DNA from: Bradyrhizobium sp. B124
GTDB taxonomy: Bacteria > Pseudomonadota > Alphaproteobacteria > Rhizobiales > Xanthobacteraceae
Reading direction: 5' to 3'
Assembly: GCF_038967635.1 (NCBI RefSeq)
Contig: NZ_CP152413.1
Location: 7,692,001-7,756,000, forward strand
DNA: 64,000 nucleotides
In this document: in pieces, positions 1-7,138 of the stretch
Layout of the letters: each line of letters starts with the position of its first letter
Numbering within the stretch: position 1 is the stretch's first letter
Notes under the pieces: generated by a model
Seen by the model: the letters and a program-made list of their open reading frames with translations, nothing else
Database searches by the model: none
Told to the model about the DNA's origin: nothing
Translations under genes and position numbers: made by a program

Positions 1-153
1 CCACCGGAGGAGCTCGATCAAAGCGCTGGCGCGCTTCGGTCAAAATGCACCATGAGAGGTGTTCCTCTGTCCAATGATTCCTTGGGCCTTCGAACAATTG
101 CGAACATTGTCGGCCAAGCCGCGCATTCGTGTTCATGAGAGAGGAGGTGGGCA

Positions 154-717
154 ATGACAGGTGCTAACGGAATCACATCGTATGCCTGGACCAGGGAAGC
201 ACGCTCTGTTGGCCGCAGCGCAGCCATGGAACTCGACAAAATCGATGCTCGTCTTCTTGACCTCATGCAACGCAATAATCGCTTGAGCAGCGAAGAACTC
301 GCCGCGAAGGTCGGCTTGTCTGCATCTGGAGTTCAGCGTCGATTGAAGCGCTTGCGATCGGAAGGCATCATAGAGGCAGATGTTTCGATCATCTCTCCAA
401 AGGCGATCGGACGGAGCGTGACCGTATTGGTTCTCGTTTATCTTGAGCGCGCTCGGGCTGACATCGTCGATCGCTTCAAGAGAGCAATCTGCAGGATGCC
501 AGAGGTGATGAGCGGATTCCATGTGACCGGCCGCGCCGACTTCGCCCTGCTTGTCACAGCAAATGATTTGGAAGAATATGAGATGTTTACCCGGCGTCTT
601 GTACGCCAAAATCCGGACATCAAGCGCTTGGAAACGATGGTTGTCCTGGACCGAGCCAAAGCAGGATTCACGGTTCCACTGGCTTCAATCGCATGCTGGT
701 CACCAATGTTGACGTGA
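154..717 (+). CDS. Lrp/AsnC family transcriptional regulator
   Basis: Predicted DNA-binding regulator of amino-acid metabolism, 187 aa. An N-terminal winged helix (about residues 25-85, with SSEELAAKVGLSASGVQRRL as the helix-turn-helix) is followed by an alpha-beta RAM/AsnC effector domain (about 90-170). The ATG at 154 is chosen because AGGAGGTG lies five bases upstream. The family-typical start would be the Met at 226, which has no Shine-Dalgarno, so about 24 extra N-terminal residues are possible. The natural target is usually an adjacent gene, but the left neighbour is outside the window. Family assignment is firm; the ligand is unknown. Confidence 0.9.
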   Translation: MTGANGITSYAWTREARSVGRSAAMELDKIDARLLDLMQRNNRLSSEELAAKVGLSASGVQRRLKRLRSEGIIEADVSIISPKAIGRSVTVLVLVYLERARADIVDRFKRAICRMPEVMSGFHVTGRADFALLVTANDLEEYEMFTRRLVRQNPDIKRLETMVVLDRAKAGFTVPLASIACWSPMLT

Positions 718-907
718 CACGTCGGACCCTGGTCTTGTACCAACTAAAGCGAGATGAGTTTGGATTGAACGGATTTGCCACAGTCCGCGGCCGTAATCGT
801 TCGGACAGTATTTGAGGATTGCCCCGTTGGTTCCCTCCTTGACGTCGATCAGGATGGCGCGTTGCGACTTTTGCCTTTGGGTCGTTACCTGAGTCCAAAC
901 ATCTTTG

Positions 908-936
908 AAAGAGGCTCCCGAATTTGGGGCCTCTTT
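908..936 (+). terminator. Rho-independent terminator candidate
   Basis: AAAGAGGC and GCCTCTTT form a stem around a short loop, so the hairpin ends in a T-rich arm. It lies about 190 bases after the Lrp-type gene. Nothing else is recognisable in the 312-base gap between 717 and 1030. Confidence 0.5.
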
Positions 937-1029
937 CGCCGTTTAAGGTCCCCATAACTTTGCCCTGCAGGCCCCTTCGATGAAGGGCTGTCTTGCAATC
1001 TGAGCAAATCGGAACCTTGCGCGAATTTG

Positions 1030-1728
1030 CTAATCCGCTGGTGCCGCTATCGGAATGCTGGCATCGGGCGAGGCATAAGCATTGGAGATGAGCTTATAGC
1101 AGCAACACGCCCTTTGCCCGAGGTGCTTGCGGTCGTCGATCTGCAGGACGCCGCGTGACTTGCGAATCAAGCCTTTATCCTCGAAGCGGTTTAGTGTCTC
1201 CGTTACCCCGGCGCGGCGCAATCCCAGGACTGACGAAAGGTAGTCATGGGTGGTTGGCAGGACATGAGAGTCGATCGCATCGCTCGCCAGGCAGAGCCAG
1301 GATGCAAGCCGCTTTTCCAGGTTATGCCGAACGCCGCACAAAGCCATCTGAGCACAATGCAAGCTCAGCGCTTGCACATAGCGAGAGAGATGCTCCTGGA
1401 TTTCCGGGCGTTCATTCATCGCCTTGCGCAAATCGTCAACGCGAATTCTGTGCGCGATTCCGGGAAACAGCACGACCGATTGATGGGTCGAGCAATGCCC
1501 ACCGAGCAAGAATGAAGCCCCGACCGCACCGCGGTATCCGATCAGTGCCGTTTCAAGCATGCTCCCCTCAGCAATAATTCTTAAGGAAACAAGGCCCGAT
1601 TCAATGAAATAGACGTATTCGAGGGGCTTTTTCGGTTCGTGGAGAACCAGACGTTCTCGCAGCATGACCGGCTCAAGGAACGGCCCAACCGCGGCAAGAT
1701 CCTGAAGAGAGATCCTCGCCAGAATCAT
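1030..1728 (-). CDS. Crp/Fnr family transcriptional regulator
   Basis: Cyclic-nucleotide-binding-fold regulator of about 232 aa. The N-terminal beta-roll includes the phrase YVYFIESGLVSL; the C-terminal winged helix includes SSVLGLRRAGVTETLNRF as the recognition region. The start was set at the Met of MILARIS, where this rhizobial subfamily normally begins. The open frame extends to 1905 but the extra residues look non-coding. No FNR-type cysteine cluster is visible near the N terminus, so an oxygen-sensing Fe-S role is unlikely. The ligand and targets are unknown. It is convergent with the Lrp-type gene. Confidence 0.88.
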   Translation of the reverse strand: MILARISLQDLAAVGPFLEPVMLRERLVLHEPKKPLEYVYFIESGLVSLRIIAEGSMLETALIGYRGAVGASFLLGGHCSTHQSVVLFPGIAHRIRVDDLRKAMNERPEIQEHLSRYVQALSLHCAQMALCGVRHNLEKRLASWLCLASDAIDSHVLPTTHDYLSSVLGLRRAGVTETLNRFEDKGLIRKSRGVLQIDDRKHLGQRACCCYKLISNAYASPDASIPIAAPAD

Positions 1729-2007
1729 GTTCTTGACGGATGTCCGTGTATTAGGGCGCACGTAGCGCGTAGTGTGTACCCGCTCCACCTTCCGCTCCAG
1801 ACATTCGAGGTCTTGAACATCGGCACCGTCTTCGCCGAAACGTCTCCAGTTTATAATCGTCTTTGTCCACGAACATGTACCGTCCCAAGGACCGGCTGGC
1901 CGCAAGGTAGCCTTCGCTCGTCGGCGCGAAGGCTGCCTCTAGACATTCGTATCGGCGACAGAGCACCACCTCCAGTGTCCGCTCGTCCGCGATCCGGCTC
2001 TGCAGGT

Positions 2008-3210
2008 CTAGGGCACCAACTCGGTTTGCACGCTGCCCTTATGCACCTTCAGCGTCGGAAGCGTCTCGGGCGCAGCTAGGGTCAGCATTTCGACCCCCGA
2101 CTCGCGTACCACAGCAACCTCCTCGAGCTGGAAGACGCCGAGCTGGGTCTCATATTTGGGCTCTATGTGAATGATCATCCCGGGTCTGATCACCTCCTTG
2201 GAGGCCGCCATGATTGAGGGCGGTTCAGTGAGATCGATACCCGAGCCGTGTCCAATCCGAGATGCCGCGGCTGCCGGGGCCCCAAATGGCGTTAAGGAGG
2301 CGAGCCTCTCGCAATTTCTATACACATCGCCTCCCGTCATCCCGGGCCGGATGGAATGCAGAATGTCGAGCGTGAGCTTTCGAATAGTCCTGTAGGCTTC
2401 CTGTTCTTCACCCGTGACCGTGCCGGCCTTGGCGATGCGATTGACGTCAGACATGTAGCCCTCGCGGACACATCCGATATCGACCCAGATGTAATCGTTT
2501 TCCGTCAGCTGTCTCGTCGTGGGTCTAAGGCTATAAGCCATGTCTGCTCGGCCGAAGCGGACCGGCAGCCACGGCACGCTCTCCGCGCCTTGAGCAAGCA
2601 TCTCGCGCTTCAGGGACGTGGCGAACTGCTCCTCTGTGTCTCCAATCCGAAGCGTCTCAAGACACGTAAAGAACGCATCAGTGGCGACTTTCATTGCCCG
2701 CCGCTTCAGCTCGATTTCATATTCCGATTTGATCATGCGCACGGTCCAGATCGTGTCCGATCCGTCGATGATCTCGATGTCTTGCCGACGCGCGTGCCAC
2801 ATCTCGGGGAGTGTCAGCGATCCGCGCCCGAAATGGTCGTTGCCATAATCGAGGCCAATCACTCCCGAAACGGGAAGTCTGGGCGCGACACTGTCCATCA
2901 GCTTTGCGAGGCCCGCCTCGATGAACCCGGTGTAAAATTCGACGCGCAGGTTCGCCGGCATGCCGACAGACTGATTAAGTGTCCGCGCCTCGGCTGTGCT
3001 CGCAATGATGAGTGGTGCATTGTCGTCCGCAAAGATTACCGCAAAAAACGGACGCGATTTGGAGGCCCAGAACAACGACCTGTAGCCGGTGAAATATTCG
3101 AAGTTGGACTGATCCGTCAAAACGAAAGCGTCGATCGACAGGCGCGCCATTTCACCGCGCAGCTTTTCAATTCGCCGTCCCACTTCGTGCGCCTGTAAAC
3201 TCGCTATCAT
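2008..3210 (-). CDS. M24 family metallopeptidase (Xaa-Pro peptidase/creatinase fold)
   Basis: A 400-aa protein with an N-terminal creatinase domain (about 1-150) and a C-terminal pita-bread domain carrying all five M24 metal ligands: the two Asp of WVDIGCVREGYMSDVNR, the His of GHGSGID, and the Glu of HIEPKYE and FQLEEVAVV. Full-length and apparently active. M24 members include aminopeptidases, creatinase and ectoine hydrolase DoeA/EutD. Here the gene is divergent from an Ehu-like binding protein and shares its operator at 3264, so hydrolysis of the imported compound is more likely than general peptide turnover. AAGGT lies before the ATG at 3210. The exact substrate is not readable from sequence. 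Confidence 0.85.
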   Translation of the reverse strand: MIASLQAHEVGRRIEKLRGEMARLSIDAFVLTDQSNFEYFTGYRSLFWASKSRPFFAVIFADDNAPLIIASTAEARTLNQSVGMPANLRVEFYTGFIEAGLAKLMDSVAPRLPVSGVIGLDYGNDHFGRGSLTLPEMWHARRQDIEIIDGSDTIWTVRMIKSEYEIELKRRAMKVATDAFFTCLETLRIGDTEEQFATSLKREMLAQGAESVPWLPVRFGRADMAYSLRPTTRQLTENDYIWVDIGCVREGYMSDVNRIAKAGTVTGEEQEAYRTIRKLTLDILHSIRPGMTGGDVYRNCERLASLTPFGAPAAAASRIGHGSGIDLTEPPSIMAASKEVIRPGMIIHIEPKYETQLGVFQLEEVAVVRESGVEMLTLAAPETLPTLKVHKGSVQTELVP

Positions 3211-3263
3211 TGCTGACCTTTCTGACCCGGTGCTCGAACACCTCGGCTGCGTTGACCAGACGG

Positions 3264-3276
3264 TATACCAGGTATA
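3264..3276. promoter_or_regulatory. GntR-type operator, copy 1 (TATACCAGGTATA)
   Basis: A perfect 13-bp palindrome in the 99-bp gap between the divergent M24 peptidase and binding-protein genes, so it could control both. It is one of eight near-identical sites in the first 38 kb. The spacing fits HutC/GntR operators, which follow a GT-N-TA-N-AC style. Binding is inferred. Confidence 0.75.
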
Positions 3277-3309
3277 GCGTAGTCGTCAACAAAAGAGGCG
3301 GAGGCGGAT

Positions 3310-4176
3310 ATGGGCTTGTTGACATCATTTGGTTTGCGCTCCTGGGGCGCGGTCGCGCTTGGGGTGGTTACGGTGAGCTCGGTACATGCGGAAACCGCAT
3401 ACCAGCAGGCTCTCCGCACCGGTTCGGCGCGCGTGGCGGTCTATAACCAGGTGCCCTGGGGAGTAACCGACGAGAAGGGGGAGTTTCACGGGTTCGCCGT
3501 CGATGTGCTTCGGACAGCGCTCGGGCGGATGGGCATAGGGAAACTCGAGGCTGTCAGCACAGAGTTTTCTGCCCTGATCCCCGCACTCCAGGCACACCGG
3601 GCCGACGCCGTGACTGCCGGGCTGTTCGTCACCCCCGAGCGCTGCCGGCTTGTGGCATTCGGTGATCCCGACATCAAAATGACGGATGCTCTGCTGGTGA
3701 AGACCGGCAATCCCAAGAACTTGCACAGCTATGAGGATGTCGCCAAGAACTCGGCTGCGACAATTGCAACGGCTCGCGGCTTTAGTACGGCCGCGGATGC
3801 ATTGGCTGCCGGGGTGCCCAAGGACCGGCAGATCCTGTTTCCCGATAATCAGGCCGCGATCTCGGCGCTGATCGCCGGCCGGGTTGATGCGGTGTCGGCG
3901 ACGGCGGCCTCTATTGCGGCTCTCTATGATGATCTCAAAACCAGGGGCATTGAGCGCGCTGTCCCCTTTGTCGCCAAGCGGGACGCTTCGGGCCAACCGC
4001 ATTTCAACTACGCAGCCGTCGCATTCCGCCAGGAGGATGCCGACTTTCGTGATGCCTATAATGTGCAGTTGAAGGCGATGAAGACAGACGGCGCACTCCT
4101 GAAGATACTGCAGAAATATGGATTCTCGGAAGCCGAGATGCCTGACGCGATGTCTTCGGACGTGTGCGGCAGATGA
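3310..4176 (+). CDS. Family 3 (polar amino acid type) ABC transporter substrate-binding protein, copy 1
   Basis: Periplasmic receptor of 288 aa. A signal peptide (residues 1 to about 27, ending SSVHA) precedes a type II binding fold. The sequence NPKNLHSYEDVA is typical of the EhuB-like ectoine/hydroxyectoine group. GGAGGCGGAT precedes the ATG. By eye about three quarters of residues match the copy at 16386, including the leader and operator, which points to a local duplication. No permease or ATPase is adjacent, so it probably docks on the permeases at 20112-21424. Ligand unknown, but probably a small zwitterion. Confidence 0.87.
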   Translation: MGLLTSFGLRSWGAVALGVVTVSSVHAETAYQQALRTGSARVAVYNQVPWGVTDEKGEFHGFAVDVLRTALGRMGIGKLEAVSTEFSALIPALQAHRADAVTAGLFVTPERCRLVAFGDPDIKMTDALLVKTGNPKNLHSYEDVAKNSAATIATARGFSTAADALAAGVPKDRQILFPDNQAAISALIAGRVDAVSATAASIAALYDDLKTRGIERAVPFVAKRDASGQPHFNYAAVAFRQEDADFRDAYNVQLKAMKTDGALLKILQKYGFSEAEMPDAMSSDVCGR

Positions 4177-4300
4177 TGGCAATCCTGATCCTTGCGGACC
4201 GTGAATTAACGGCATCTCCTGGCAACTTCCGTTTGGTTGCTCTGATGAGGTGATGCTCGCGATCGGTGCGGATCTTCATCGCGCCGATCGCAGATGCCGC

Positions 4301-4538
4301 CTGGACTGCCGAACGAGACGAACTTCCTTCGCAACCTCGACACATTCCGGTCCGGAGTCGAGAATATCATCGACATGCCGGAGCGAACGCTCAACATTCA
4401 CTTCGGTTTCCTTTGGCAGAATAACGATTCGCTTTCAAAGCGGCGAGGGAGAATGAGTTTTCCGGGTTGACGACGAACGAAGTCACGCAAATCGAAGAAT
4501 TTGTCGTAACTGCTTCGGCACTGCTGGGTAAGGCTTGA
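4301..4538 (+). pseudogene. C-terminal relic of a Fic family protein
   Basis: Conceptual translation gives NLDTFRSGVENIIDMPERTL, then FGFLWQNNDSLSKR, and after a one-base frame change LTTNEVTQIEEFV. This resembles the C-terminal tail that follows the catalytic domain in many Fic proteins (DMPE...LFGFLxQNxGxLSKRxRxxEF). The catalytic HxFx(D/E)GNGR core is absent. The relic explains most of the 375-base gap between the binding protein and the GlxA-type regulator. The assignment rests on remembered family sequence. Confidence 0.5.
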
Positions 4539-4551
4539 TCGCGACGGCCAA

Positions 4552-5502
4552 TTATCGGCGCTCTTTTTTTGGAGTCTTACCGAACAGGGTTGCATAGGTG
4601 CGTGAAAAGTGTGATGCGCTGGAGAAGCCAGTGGCGAATGCGATCTCGGACACGGACAGCGGGCTCTGCTGCAGCAATCGTCGGGCGTGTGCCAGCCGCA
4701 AGTTTCGATAGACCTCTAGGTATCCTGCATTGAGATGTTGGGAGAAAAGGCGGTCCAGGTGGCGCTGGCTGACGCCCGCATAGATGGCCATCTGCGAGCG
4801 ATCGAGCGGCTGCTCGATCGCAGCCTCCATCTTCTCCAGTATGTTCAGCAGGACGGGATGATTGACCCCGAAACGCTCCGCGGCCGAGGCGCGTTGCGGT
4901 GCGGCCGGCTCGGCTACTTGGGTGTGAAGATACCAATCGCTGACGCGTCGGGCAAAATCTGCGCCCATCCGGTCGGCGATGAGGGCATGCATCATGTCCA
5001 ATGGCGCCACGCCGCCCCCGCAGGTGATACGGTTTCCGTCGAGCACGAAGCGAGCCTGCCTTGGAGCAAGATGAGGGAAGGCCTCGATCAGCGCCGCCGC
5101 GTGCTCCCAGTGGATGGTAAAATCCCGCCCGTCGAGGAGTCCCGCTGCCGCCAGGATGTAAGGTCCGCCTGAAATTCCTCCTAGCCGGACGCCGCTTCGC
5201 GACAGCTGACGAAGAGCCGCGTAAAGCGCTGCGGATCCCAAGCTCGAGGGATTTCCACCTGCGCATACGAAAATCGTGTGCAGCAACGATTGATCGAGAC
5301 GCTGGCAAGGGACGACGGCGCCCGATGAACTCGCGACCGCGGCTCCATCCAGGGATAGCGGCCTGACATCATAGAGAAACTGGCCGGCAAGCAGGTTGGC
5401 GGCGCGCAACGGCTCGGTTGCAGAAGCATAGGACATCAGCGCGAAGTCGGGCAGCAACAGGAAGCCCATGGTTTGCGTCAATCTGCCGGCTAGCTCGCTC
5501 AT
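4552..5502 (-). CDS. GlxA family AraC-type transcriptional regulator next to sarcosine oxidase
   Basis: A 316-aa regulator with an N-terminal DJ-1/PfpI-like (GATase1-like) domain (about 10-190) and a C-terminal AraC double helix-turn-helix (about 220-312, containing FATGFSSASHFSRTY). The GATase1-like domain serves as a sensor in this family. It is transcribed divergently from soxB across an 88-bp gap. The placement and domain make-up match the Pseudomonas regulators GbdR and SouR, which activate glycine betaine and sarcosine catabolism. A role as activator of the sox operon is therefore inferred. The TATACC palindrome found in other promoters nearby is absent here. Confidence 0.87.
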   Translation of the reverse strand: MSELAGRLTQTMGFLLLPDFALMSYASATEPLRAANLLAGQFLYDVRPLSLDGAAVASSSGAVVPCQRLDQSLLHTIFVCAGGNPSSLGSAALYAALRQLSRSGVRLGGISGGPYILAAAGLLDGRDFTIHWEHAAALIEAFPHLAPRQARFVLDGNRITCGGGVAPLDMMHALIADRMGADFARRVSDWYLHTQVAEPAAPQRASAAERFGVNHPVLLNILEKMEAAIEQPLDRSQMAIYAGVSQRHLDRLFSQHLNAGYLEVYRNLRLAHARRLLQQSPLSVSEIAFATGFSSASHFSRTYATLFGKTPKKERR

Positions 5503-5590
5503 GGCTGCTGCGTGTCTTATTATGGCTCTCCTGTGAAATTTCTATGCAAAAATAGCCGCTATACAAGGCCGAATATCGTGGAACAGACCA

Positions 5591-6841
5591 ATGCGCTATT
5601 CAGCTTTCTCCATTTTCCTGAACGGCCTTCGCGGCAATGCGGCATGGAGGCCTGCCTGGCGCGAGCCGACGCCCAAACCGCACTATGACGTGGTCATCGT
5701 CGGCGGTGGCGGGCATGGCCTTGCCACCGCCTATTATCTCGCCAAGGAATTCGGGATCCGCAACGTCGCTGTTTTGGAGAAGAGCTACATCGGTTCGGGC
5801 AATGTTGGTCGCAACACGACGATCATTCGCTCGAACTACCTGCTGCCCGGCAACAATCCGTTCTACGAGCTTTCCATGAAACTGTGGGAAGGGCTGGAGC
5901 AGGCCTTCAACTTCAACGCCATGGTCTCGCAGCGTGGCGTGCTGAATCTCTTCCATTCCGATGCCCAGCGCGACGCCTACACGCGGCGTGGCAATGCCAT
6001 GCGGCTGCACGGGGTCGATGCCGACCTGCTGGACCGGACGCAGGTCAGGCAGATGCTTCCCTTCCTCAGCTTCGACGACGCTCGCTTCCCGATTCAGGGC
6101 GGCCTCATCCAGCGGCGCGGCGGCACGGTGCGCCATGACGGCGTGGCGTGGGGCTATGCCCGCGGCGCCGACTCCATGGGTGTCGACATCATCCAGCAAT
6201 GCGAAGTGACTGCCATCCGTCGCGAAAGGGGCAGGGTGACCGGCGTCGAGACGACCAGGGGGGCGATCGGCTGCGGCAAACTGGCCGTCGCCGTGGCCGG
6301 CAATTCTTCTCAGGTGGCCGCGATGGCCGACATCAAGCTGCCGATCGAAAGTCACGTGCTGCAGGCCTTCGTCTCGGAAGGTCTGAAGCCGTTCATCGAC
6401 TGCGTCGTCACTTTCGGCGCCGGCCATTTCTATGTCTCGCAATCCGACAAGGGCGGCCTCGTCTTCGGCGGCGACATCGACGGTTACAATTCATATGCGC
6501 AGCGCGGCAATCTCGCCAGCGTCGAACACGTCATCGAGGCCGGCAAGGCGATGATCCCGGCGCTGTCGCGGGTCCGCGTGCTGCGTTCATGGGGCGGCAT
6601 CATGGACATGAGCATGGACGGCACGCCGATCATCGACCGTACCCATATCGACAATCTGTACCTCAATGCCGGCTGGTGCTACGGCGGCTTCAAGGCGACG
6701 CCCGCTTCCGGCTTCTGCTTCGCCCATCTCATCGCCAGGAACGAACCGCACGCCGTCACGCGCGACATGCGTCTCGACCGGTTCGAGCGGGGTTATCTGG
6801 TCGACGAGAAGGGCCAGGGCGCCCAACCGAATCTGCACTGA
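5591..6841 (+). CDS. soxB: Sarcosine oxidase beta subunit
   Basis: Cytoplasmic flavoprotein subunit of heterotetrameric sarcosine oxidase, which oxidises sarcosine to glycine and passes the methyl group to tetrahydrofolate. At 416 aa it has the usual length. The FAD-binding site is VIVGGGGHGLATAYYLA (about 35-51), and His182 in RHDGVAWGYAR matches the histidine that carries covalent FMN in characterised enzymes. It is the first gene of soxB-soxD-soxA-soxG-purU, all on one strand with short gaps or overlaps. Confidence 0.96.
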   Translation: MRYSAFSIFLNGLRGNAAWRPAWREPTPKPHYDVVIVGGGGHGLATAYYLAKEFGIRNVAVLEKSYIGSGNVGRNTTIIRSNYLLPGNNPFYELSMKLWEGLEQAFNFNAMVSQRGVLNLFHSDAQRDAYTRRGNAMRLHGVDADLLDRTQVRQMLPFLSFDDARFPIQGGLIQRRGGTVRHDGVAWGYARGADSMGVDIIQQCEVTAIRRERGRVTGVETTRGAIGCGKLAVAVAGNSSQVAAMADIKLPIESHVLQAFVSEGLKPFIDCVVTFGAGHFYVSQSDKGGLVFGGDIDGYNSYAQRGNLASVEHVIEAGKAMIPALSRVRVLRSWGGIMDMSMDGTPIIDRTHIDNLYLNAGWCYGGFKATPASGFCFAHLIARNEPHAVTRDMRLDRFERGYLVDEKGQGAQPNLH

Positions 6842-6865
6842 TTTCGGGAAAGCAAGGACACCGAA

Positions 6866-7138
6866 ATGGCAAGCCTCATCCCCTGCCCACATTGCGGACA
6901 AAGGCCAAGGGAAGAATTTACCGTGAAGGGGGCAGCGCTCGCCCGTCCTGCTGCGGACGCCGCTTGGGAGTTGTGGTTTGACTATGTCTATCTGCGTGAC
7001 AATCCACGGGGCCGTTTCGACGAACATTGGCACCACACCTCCGGCTGCCGCCGCTGGCTGGTGGTGACGCGCGATACGGCAACCCATGAGATCGAAGGCG
7101 TGCGTGACGCCGCCGCTCGCACGGAGACGGCGAAATGA
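6866..7138 (+). CDS. soxD: Sarcosine oxidase delta subunit
   Basis: Small 90-aa zinc-binding subunit. The cysteines of IPCPHCG near the N terminus plus His and Cys of WHHTSGCRRW form the expected zinc site. It lies 24 bases after soxB and its stop overlaps the soxA start (ATGA). In the holoenzyme it caps the alpha subunit; no catalytic role is known. Confidence 0.95.
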   Translation: MASLIPCPHCGQRPREEFTVKGAALARPAADAAWELWFDYVYLRDNPRGRFDEHWHHTSGCRRWLVVTRDTATHEIEGVRDAAARTETAK

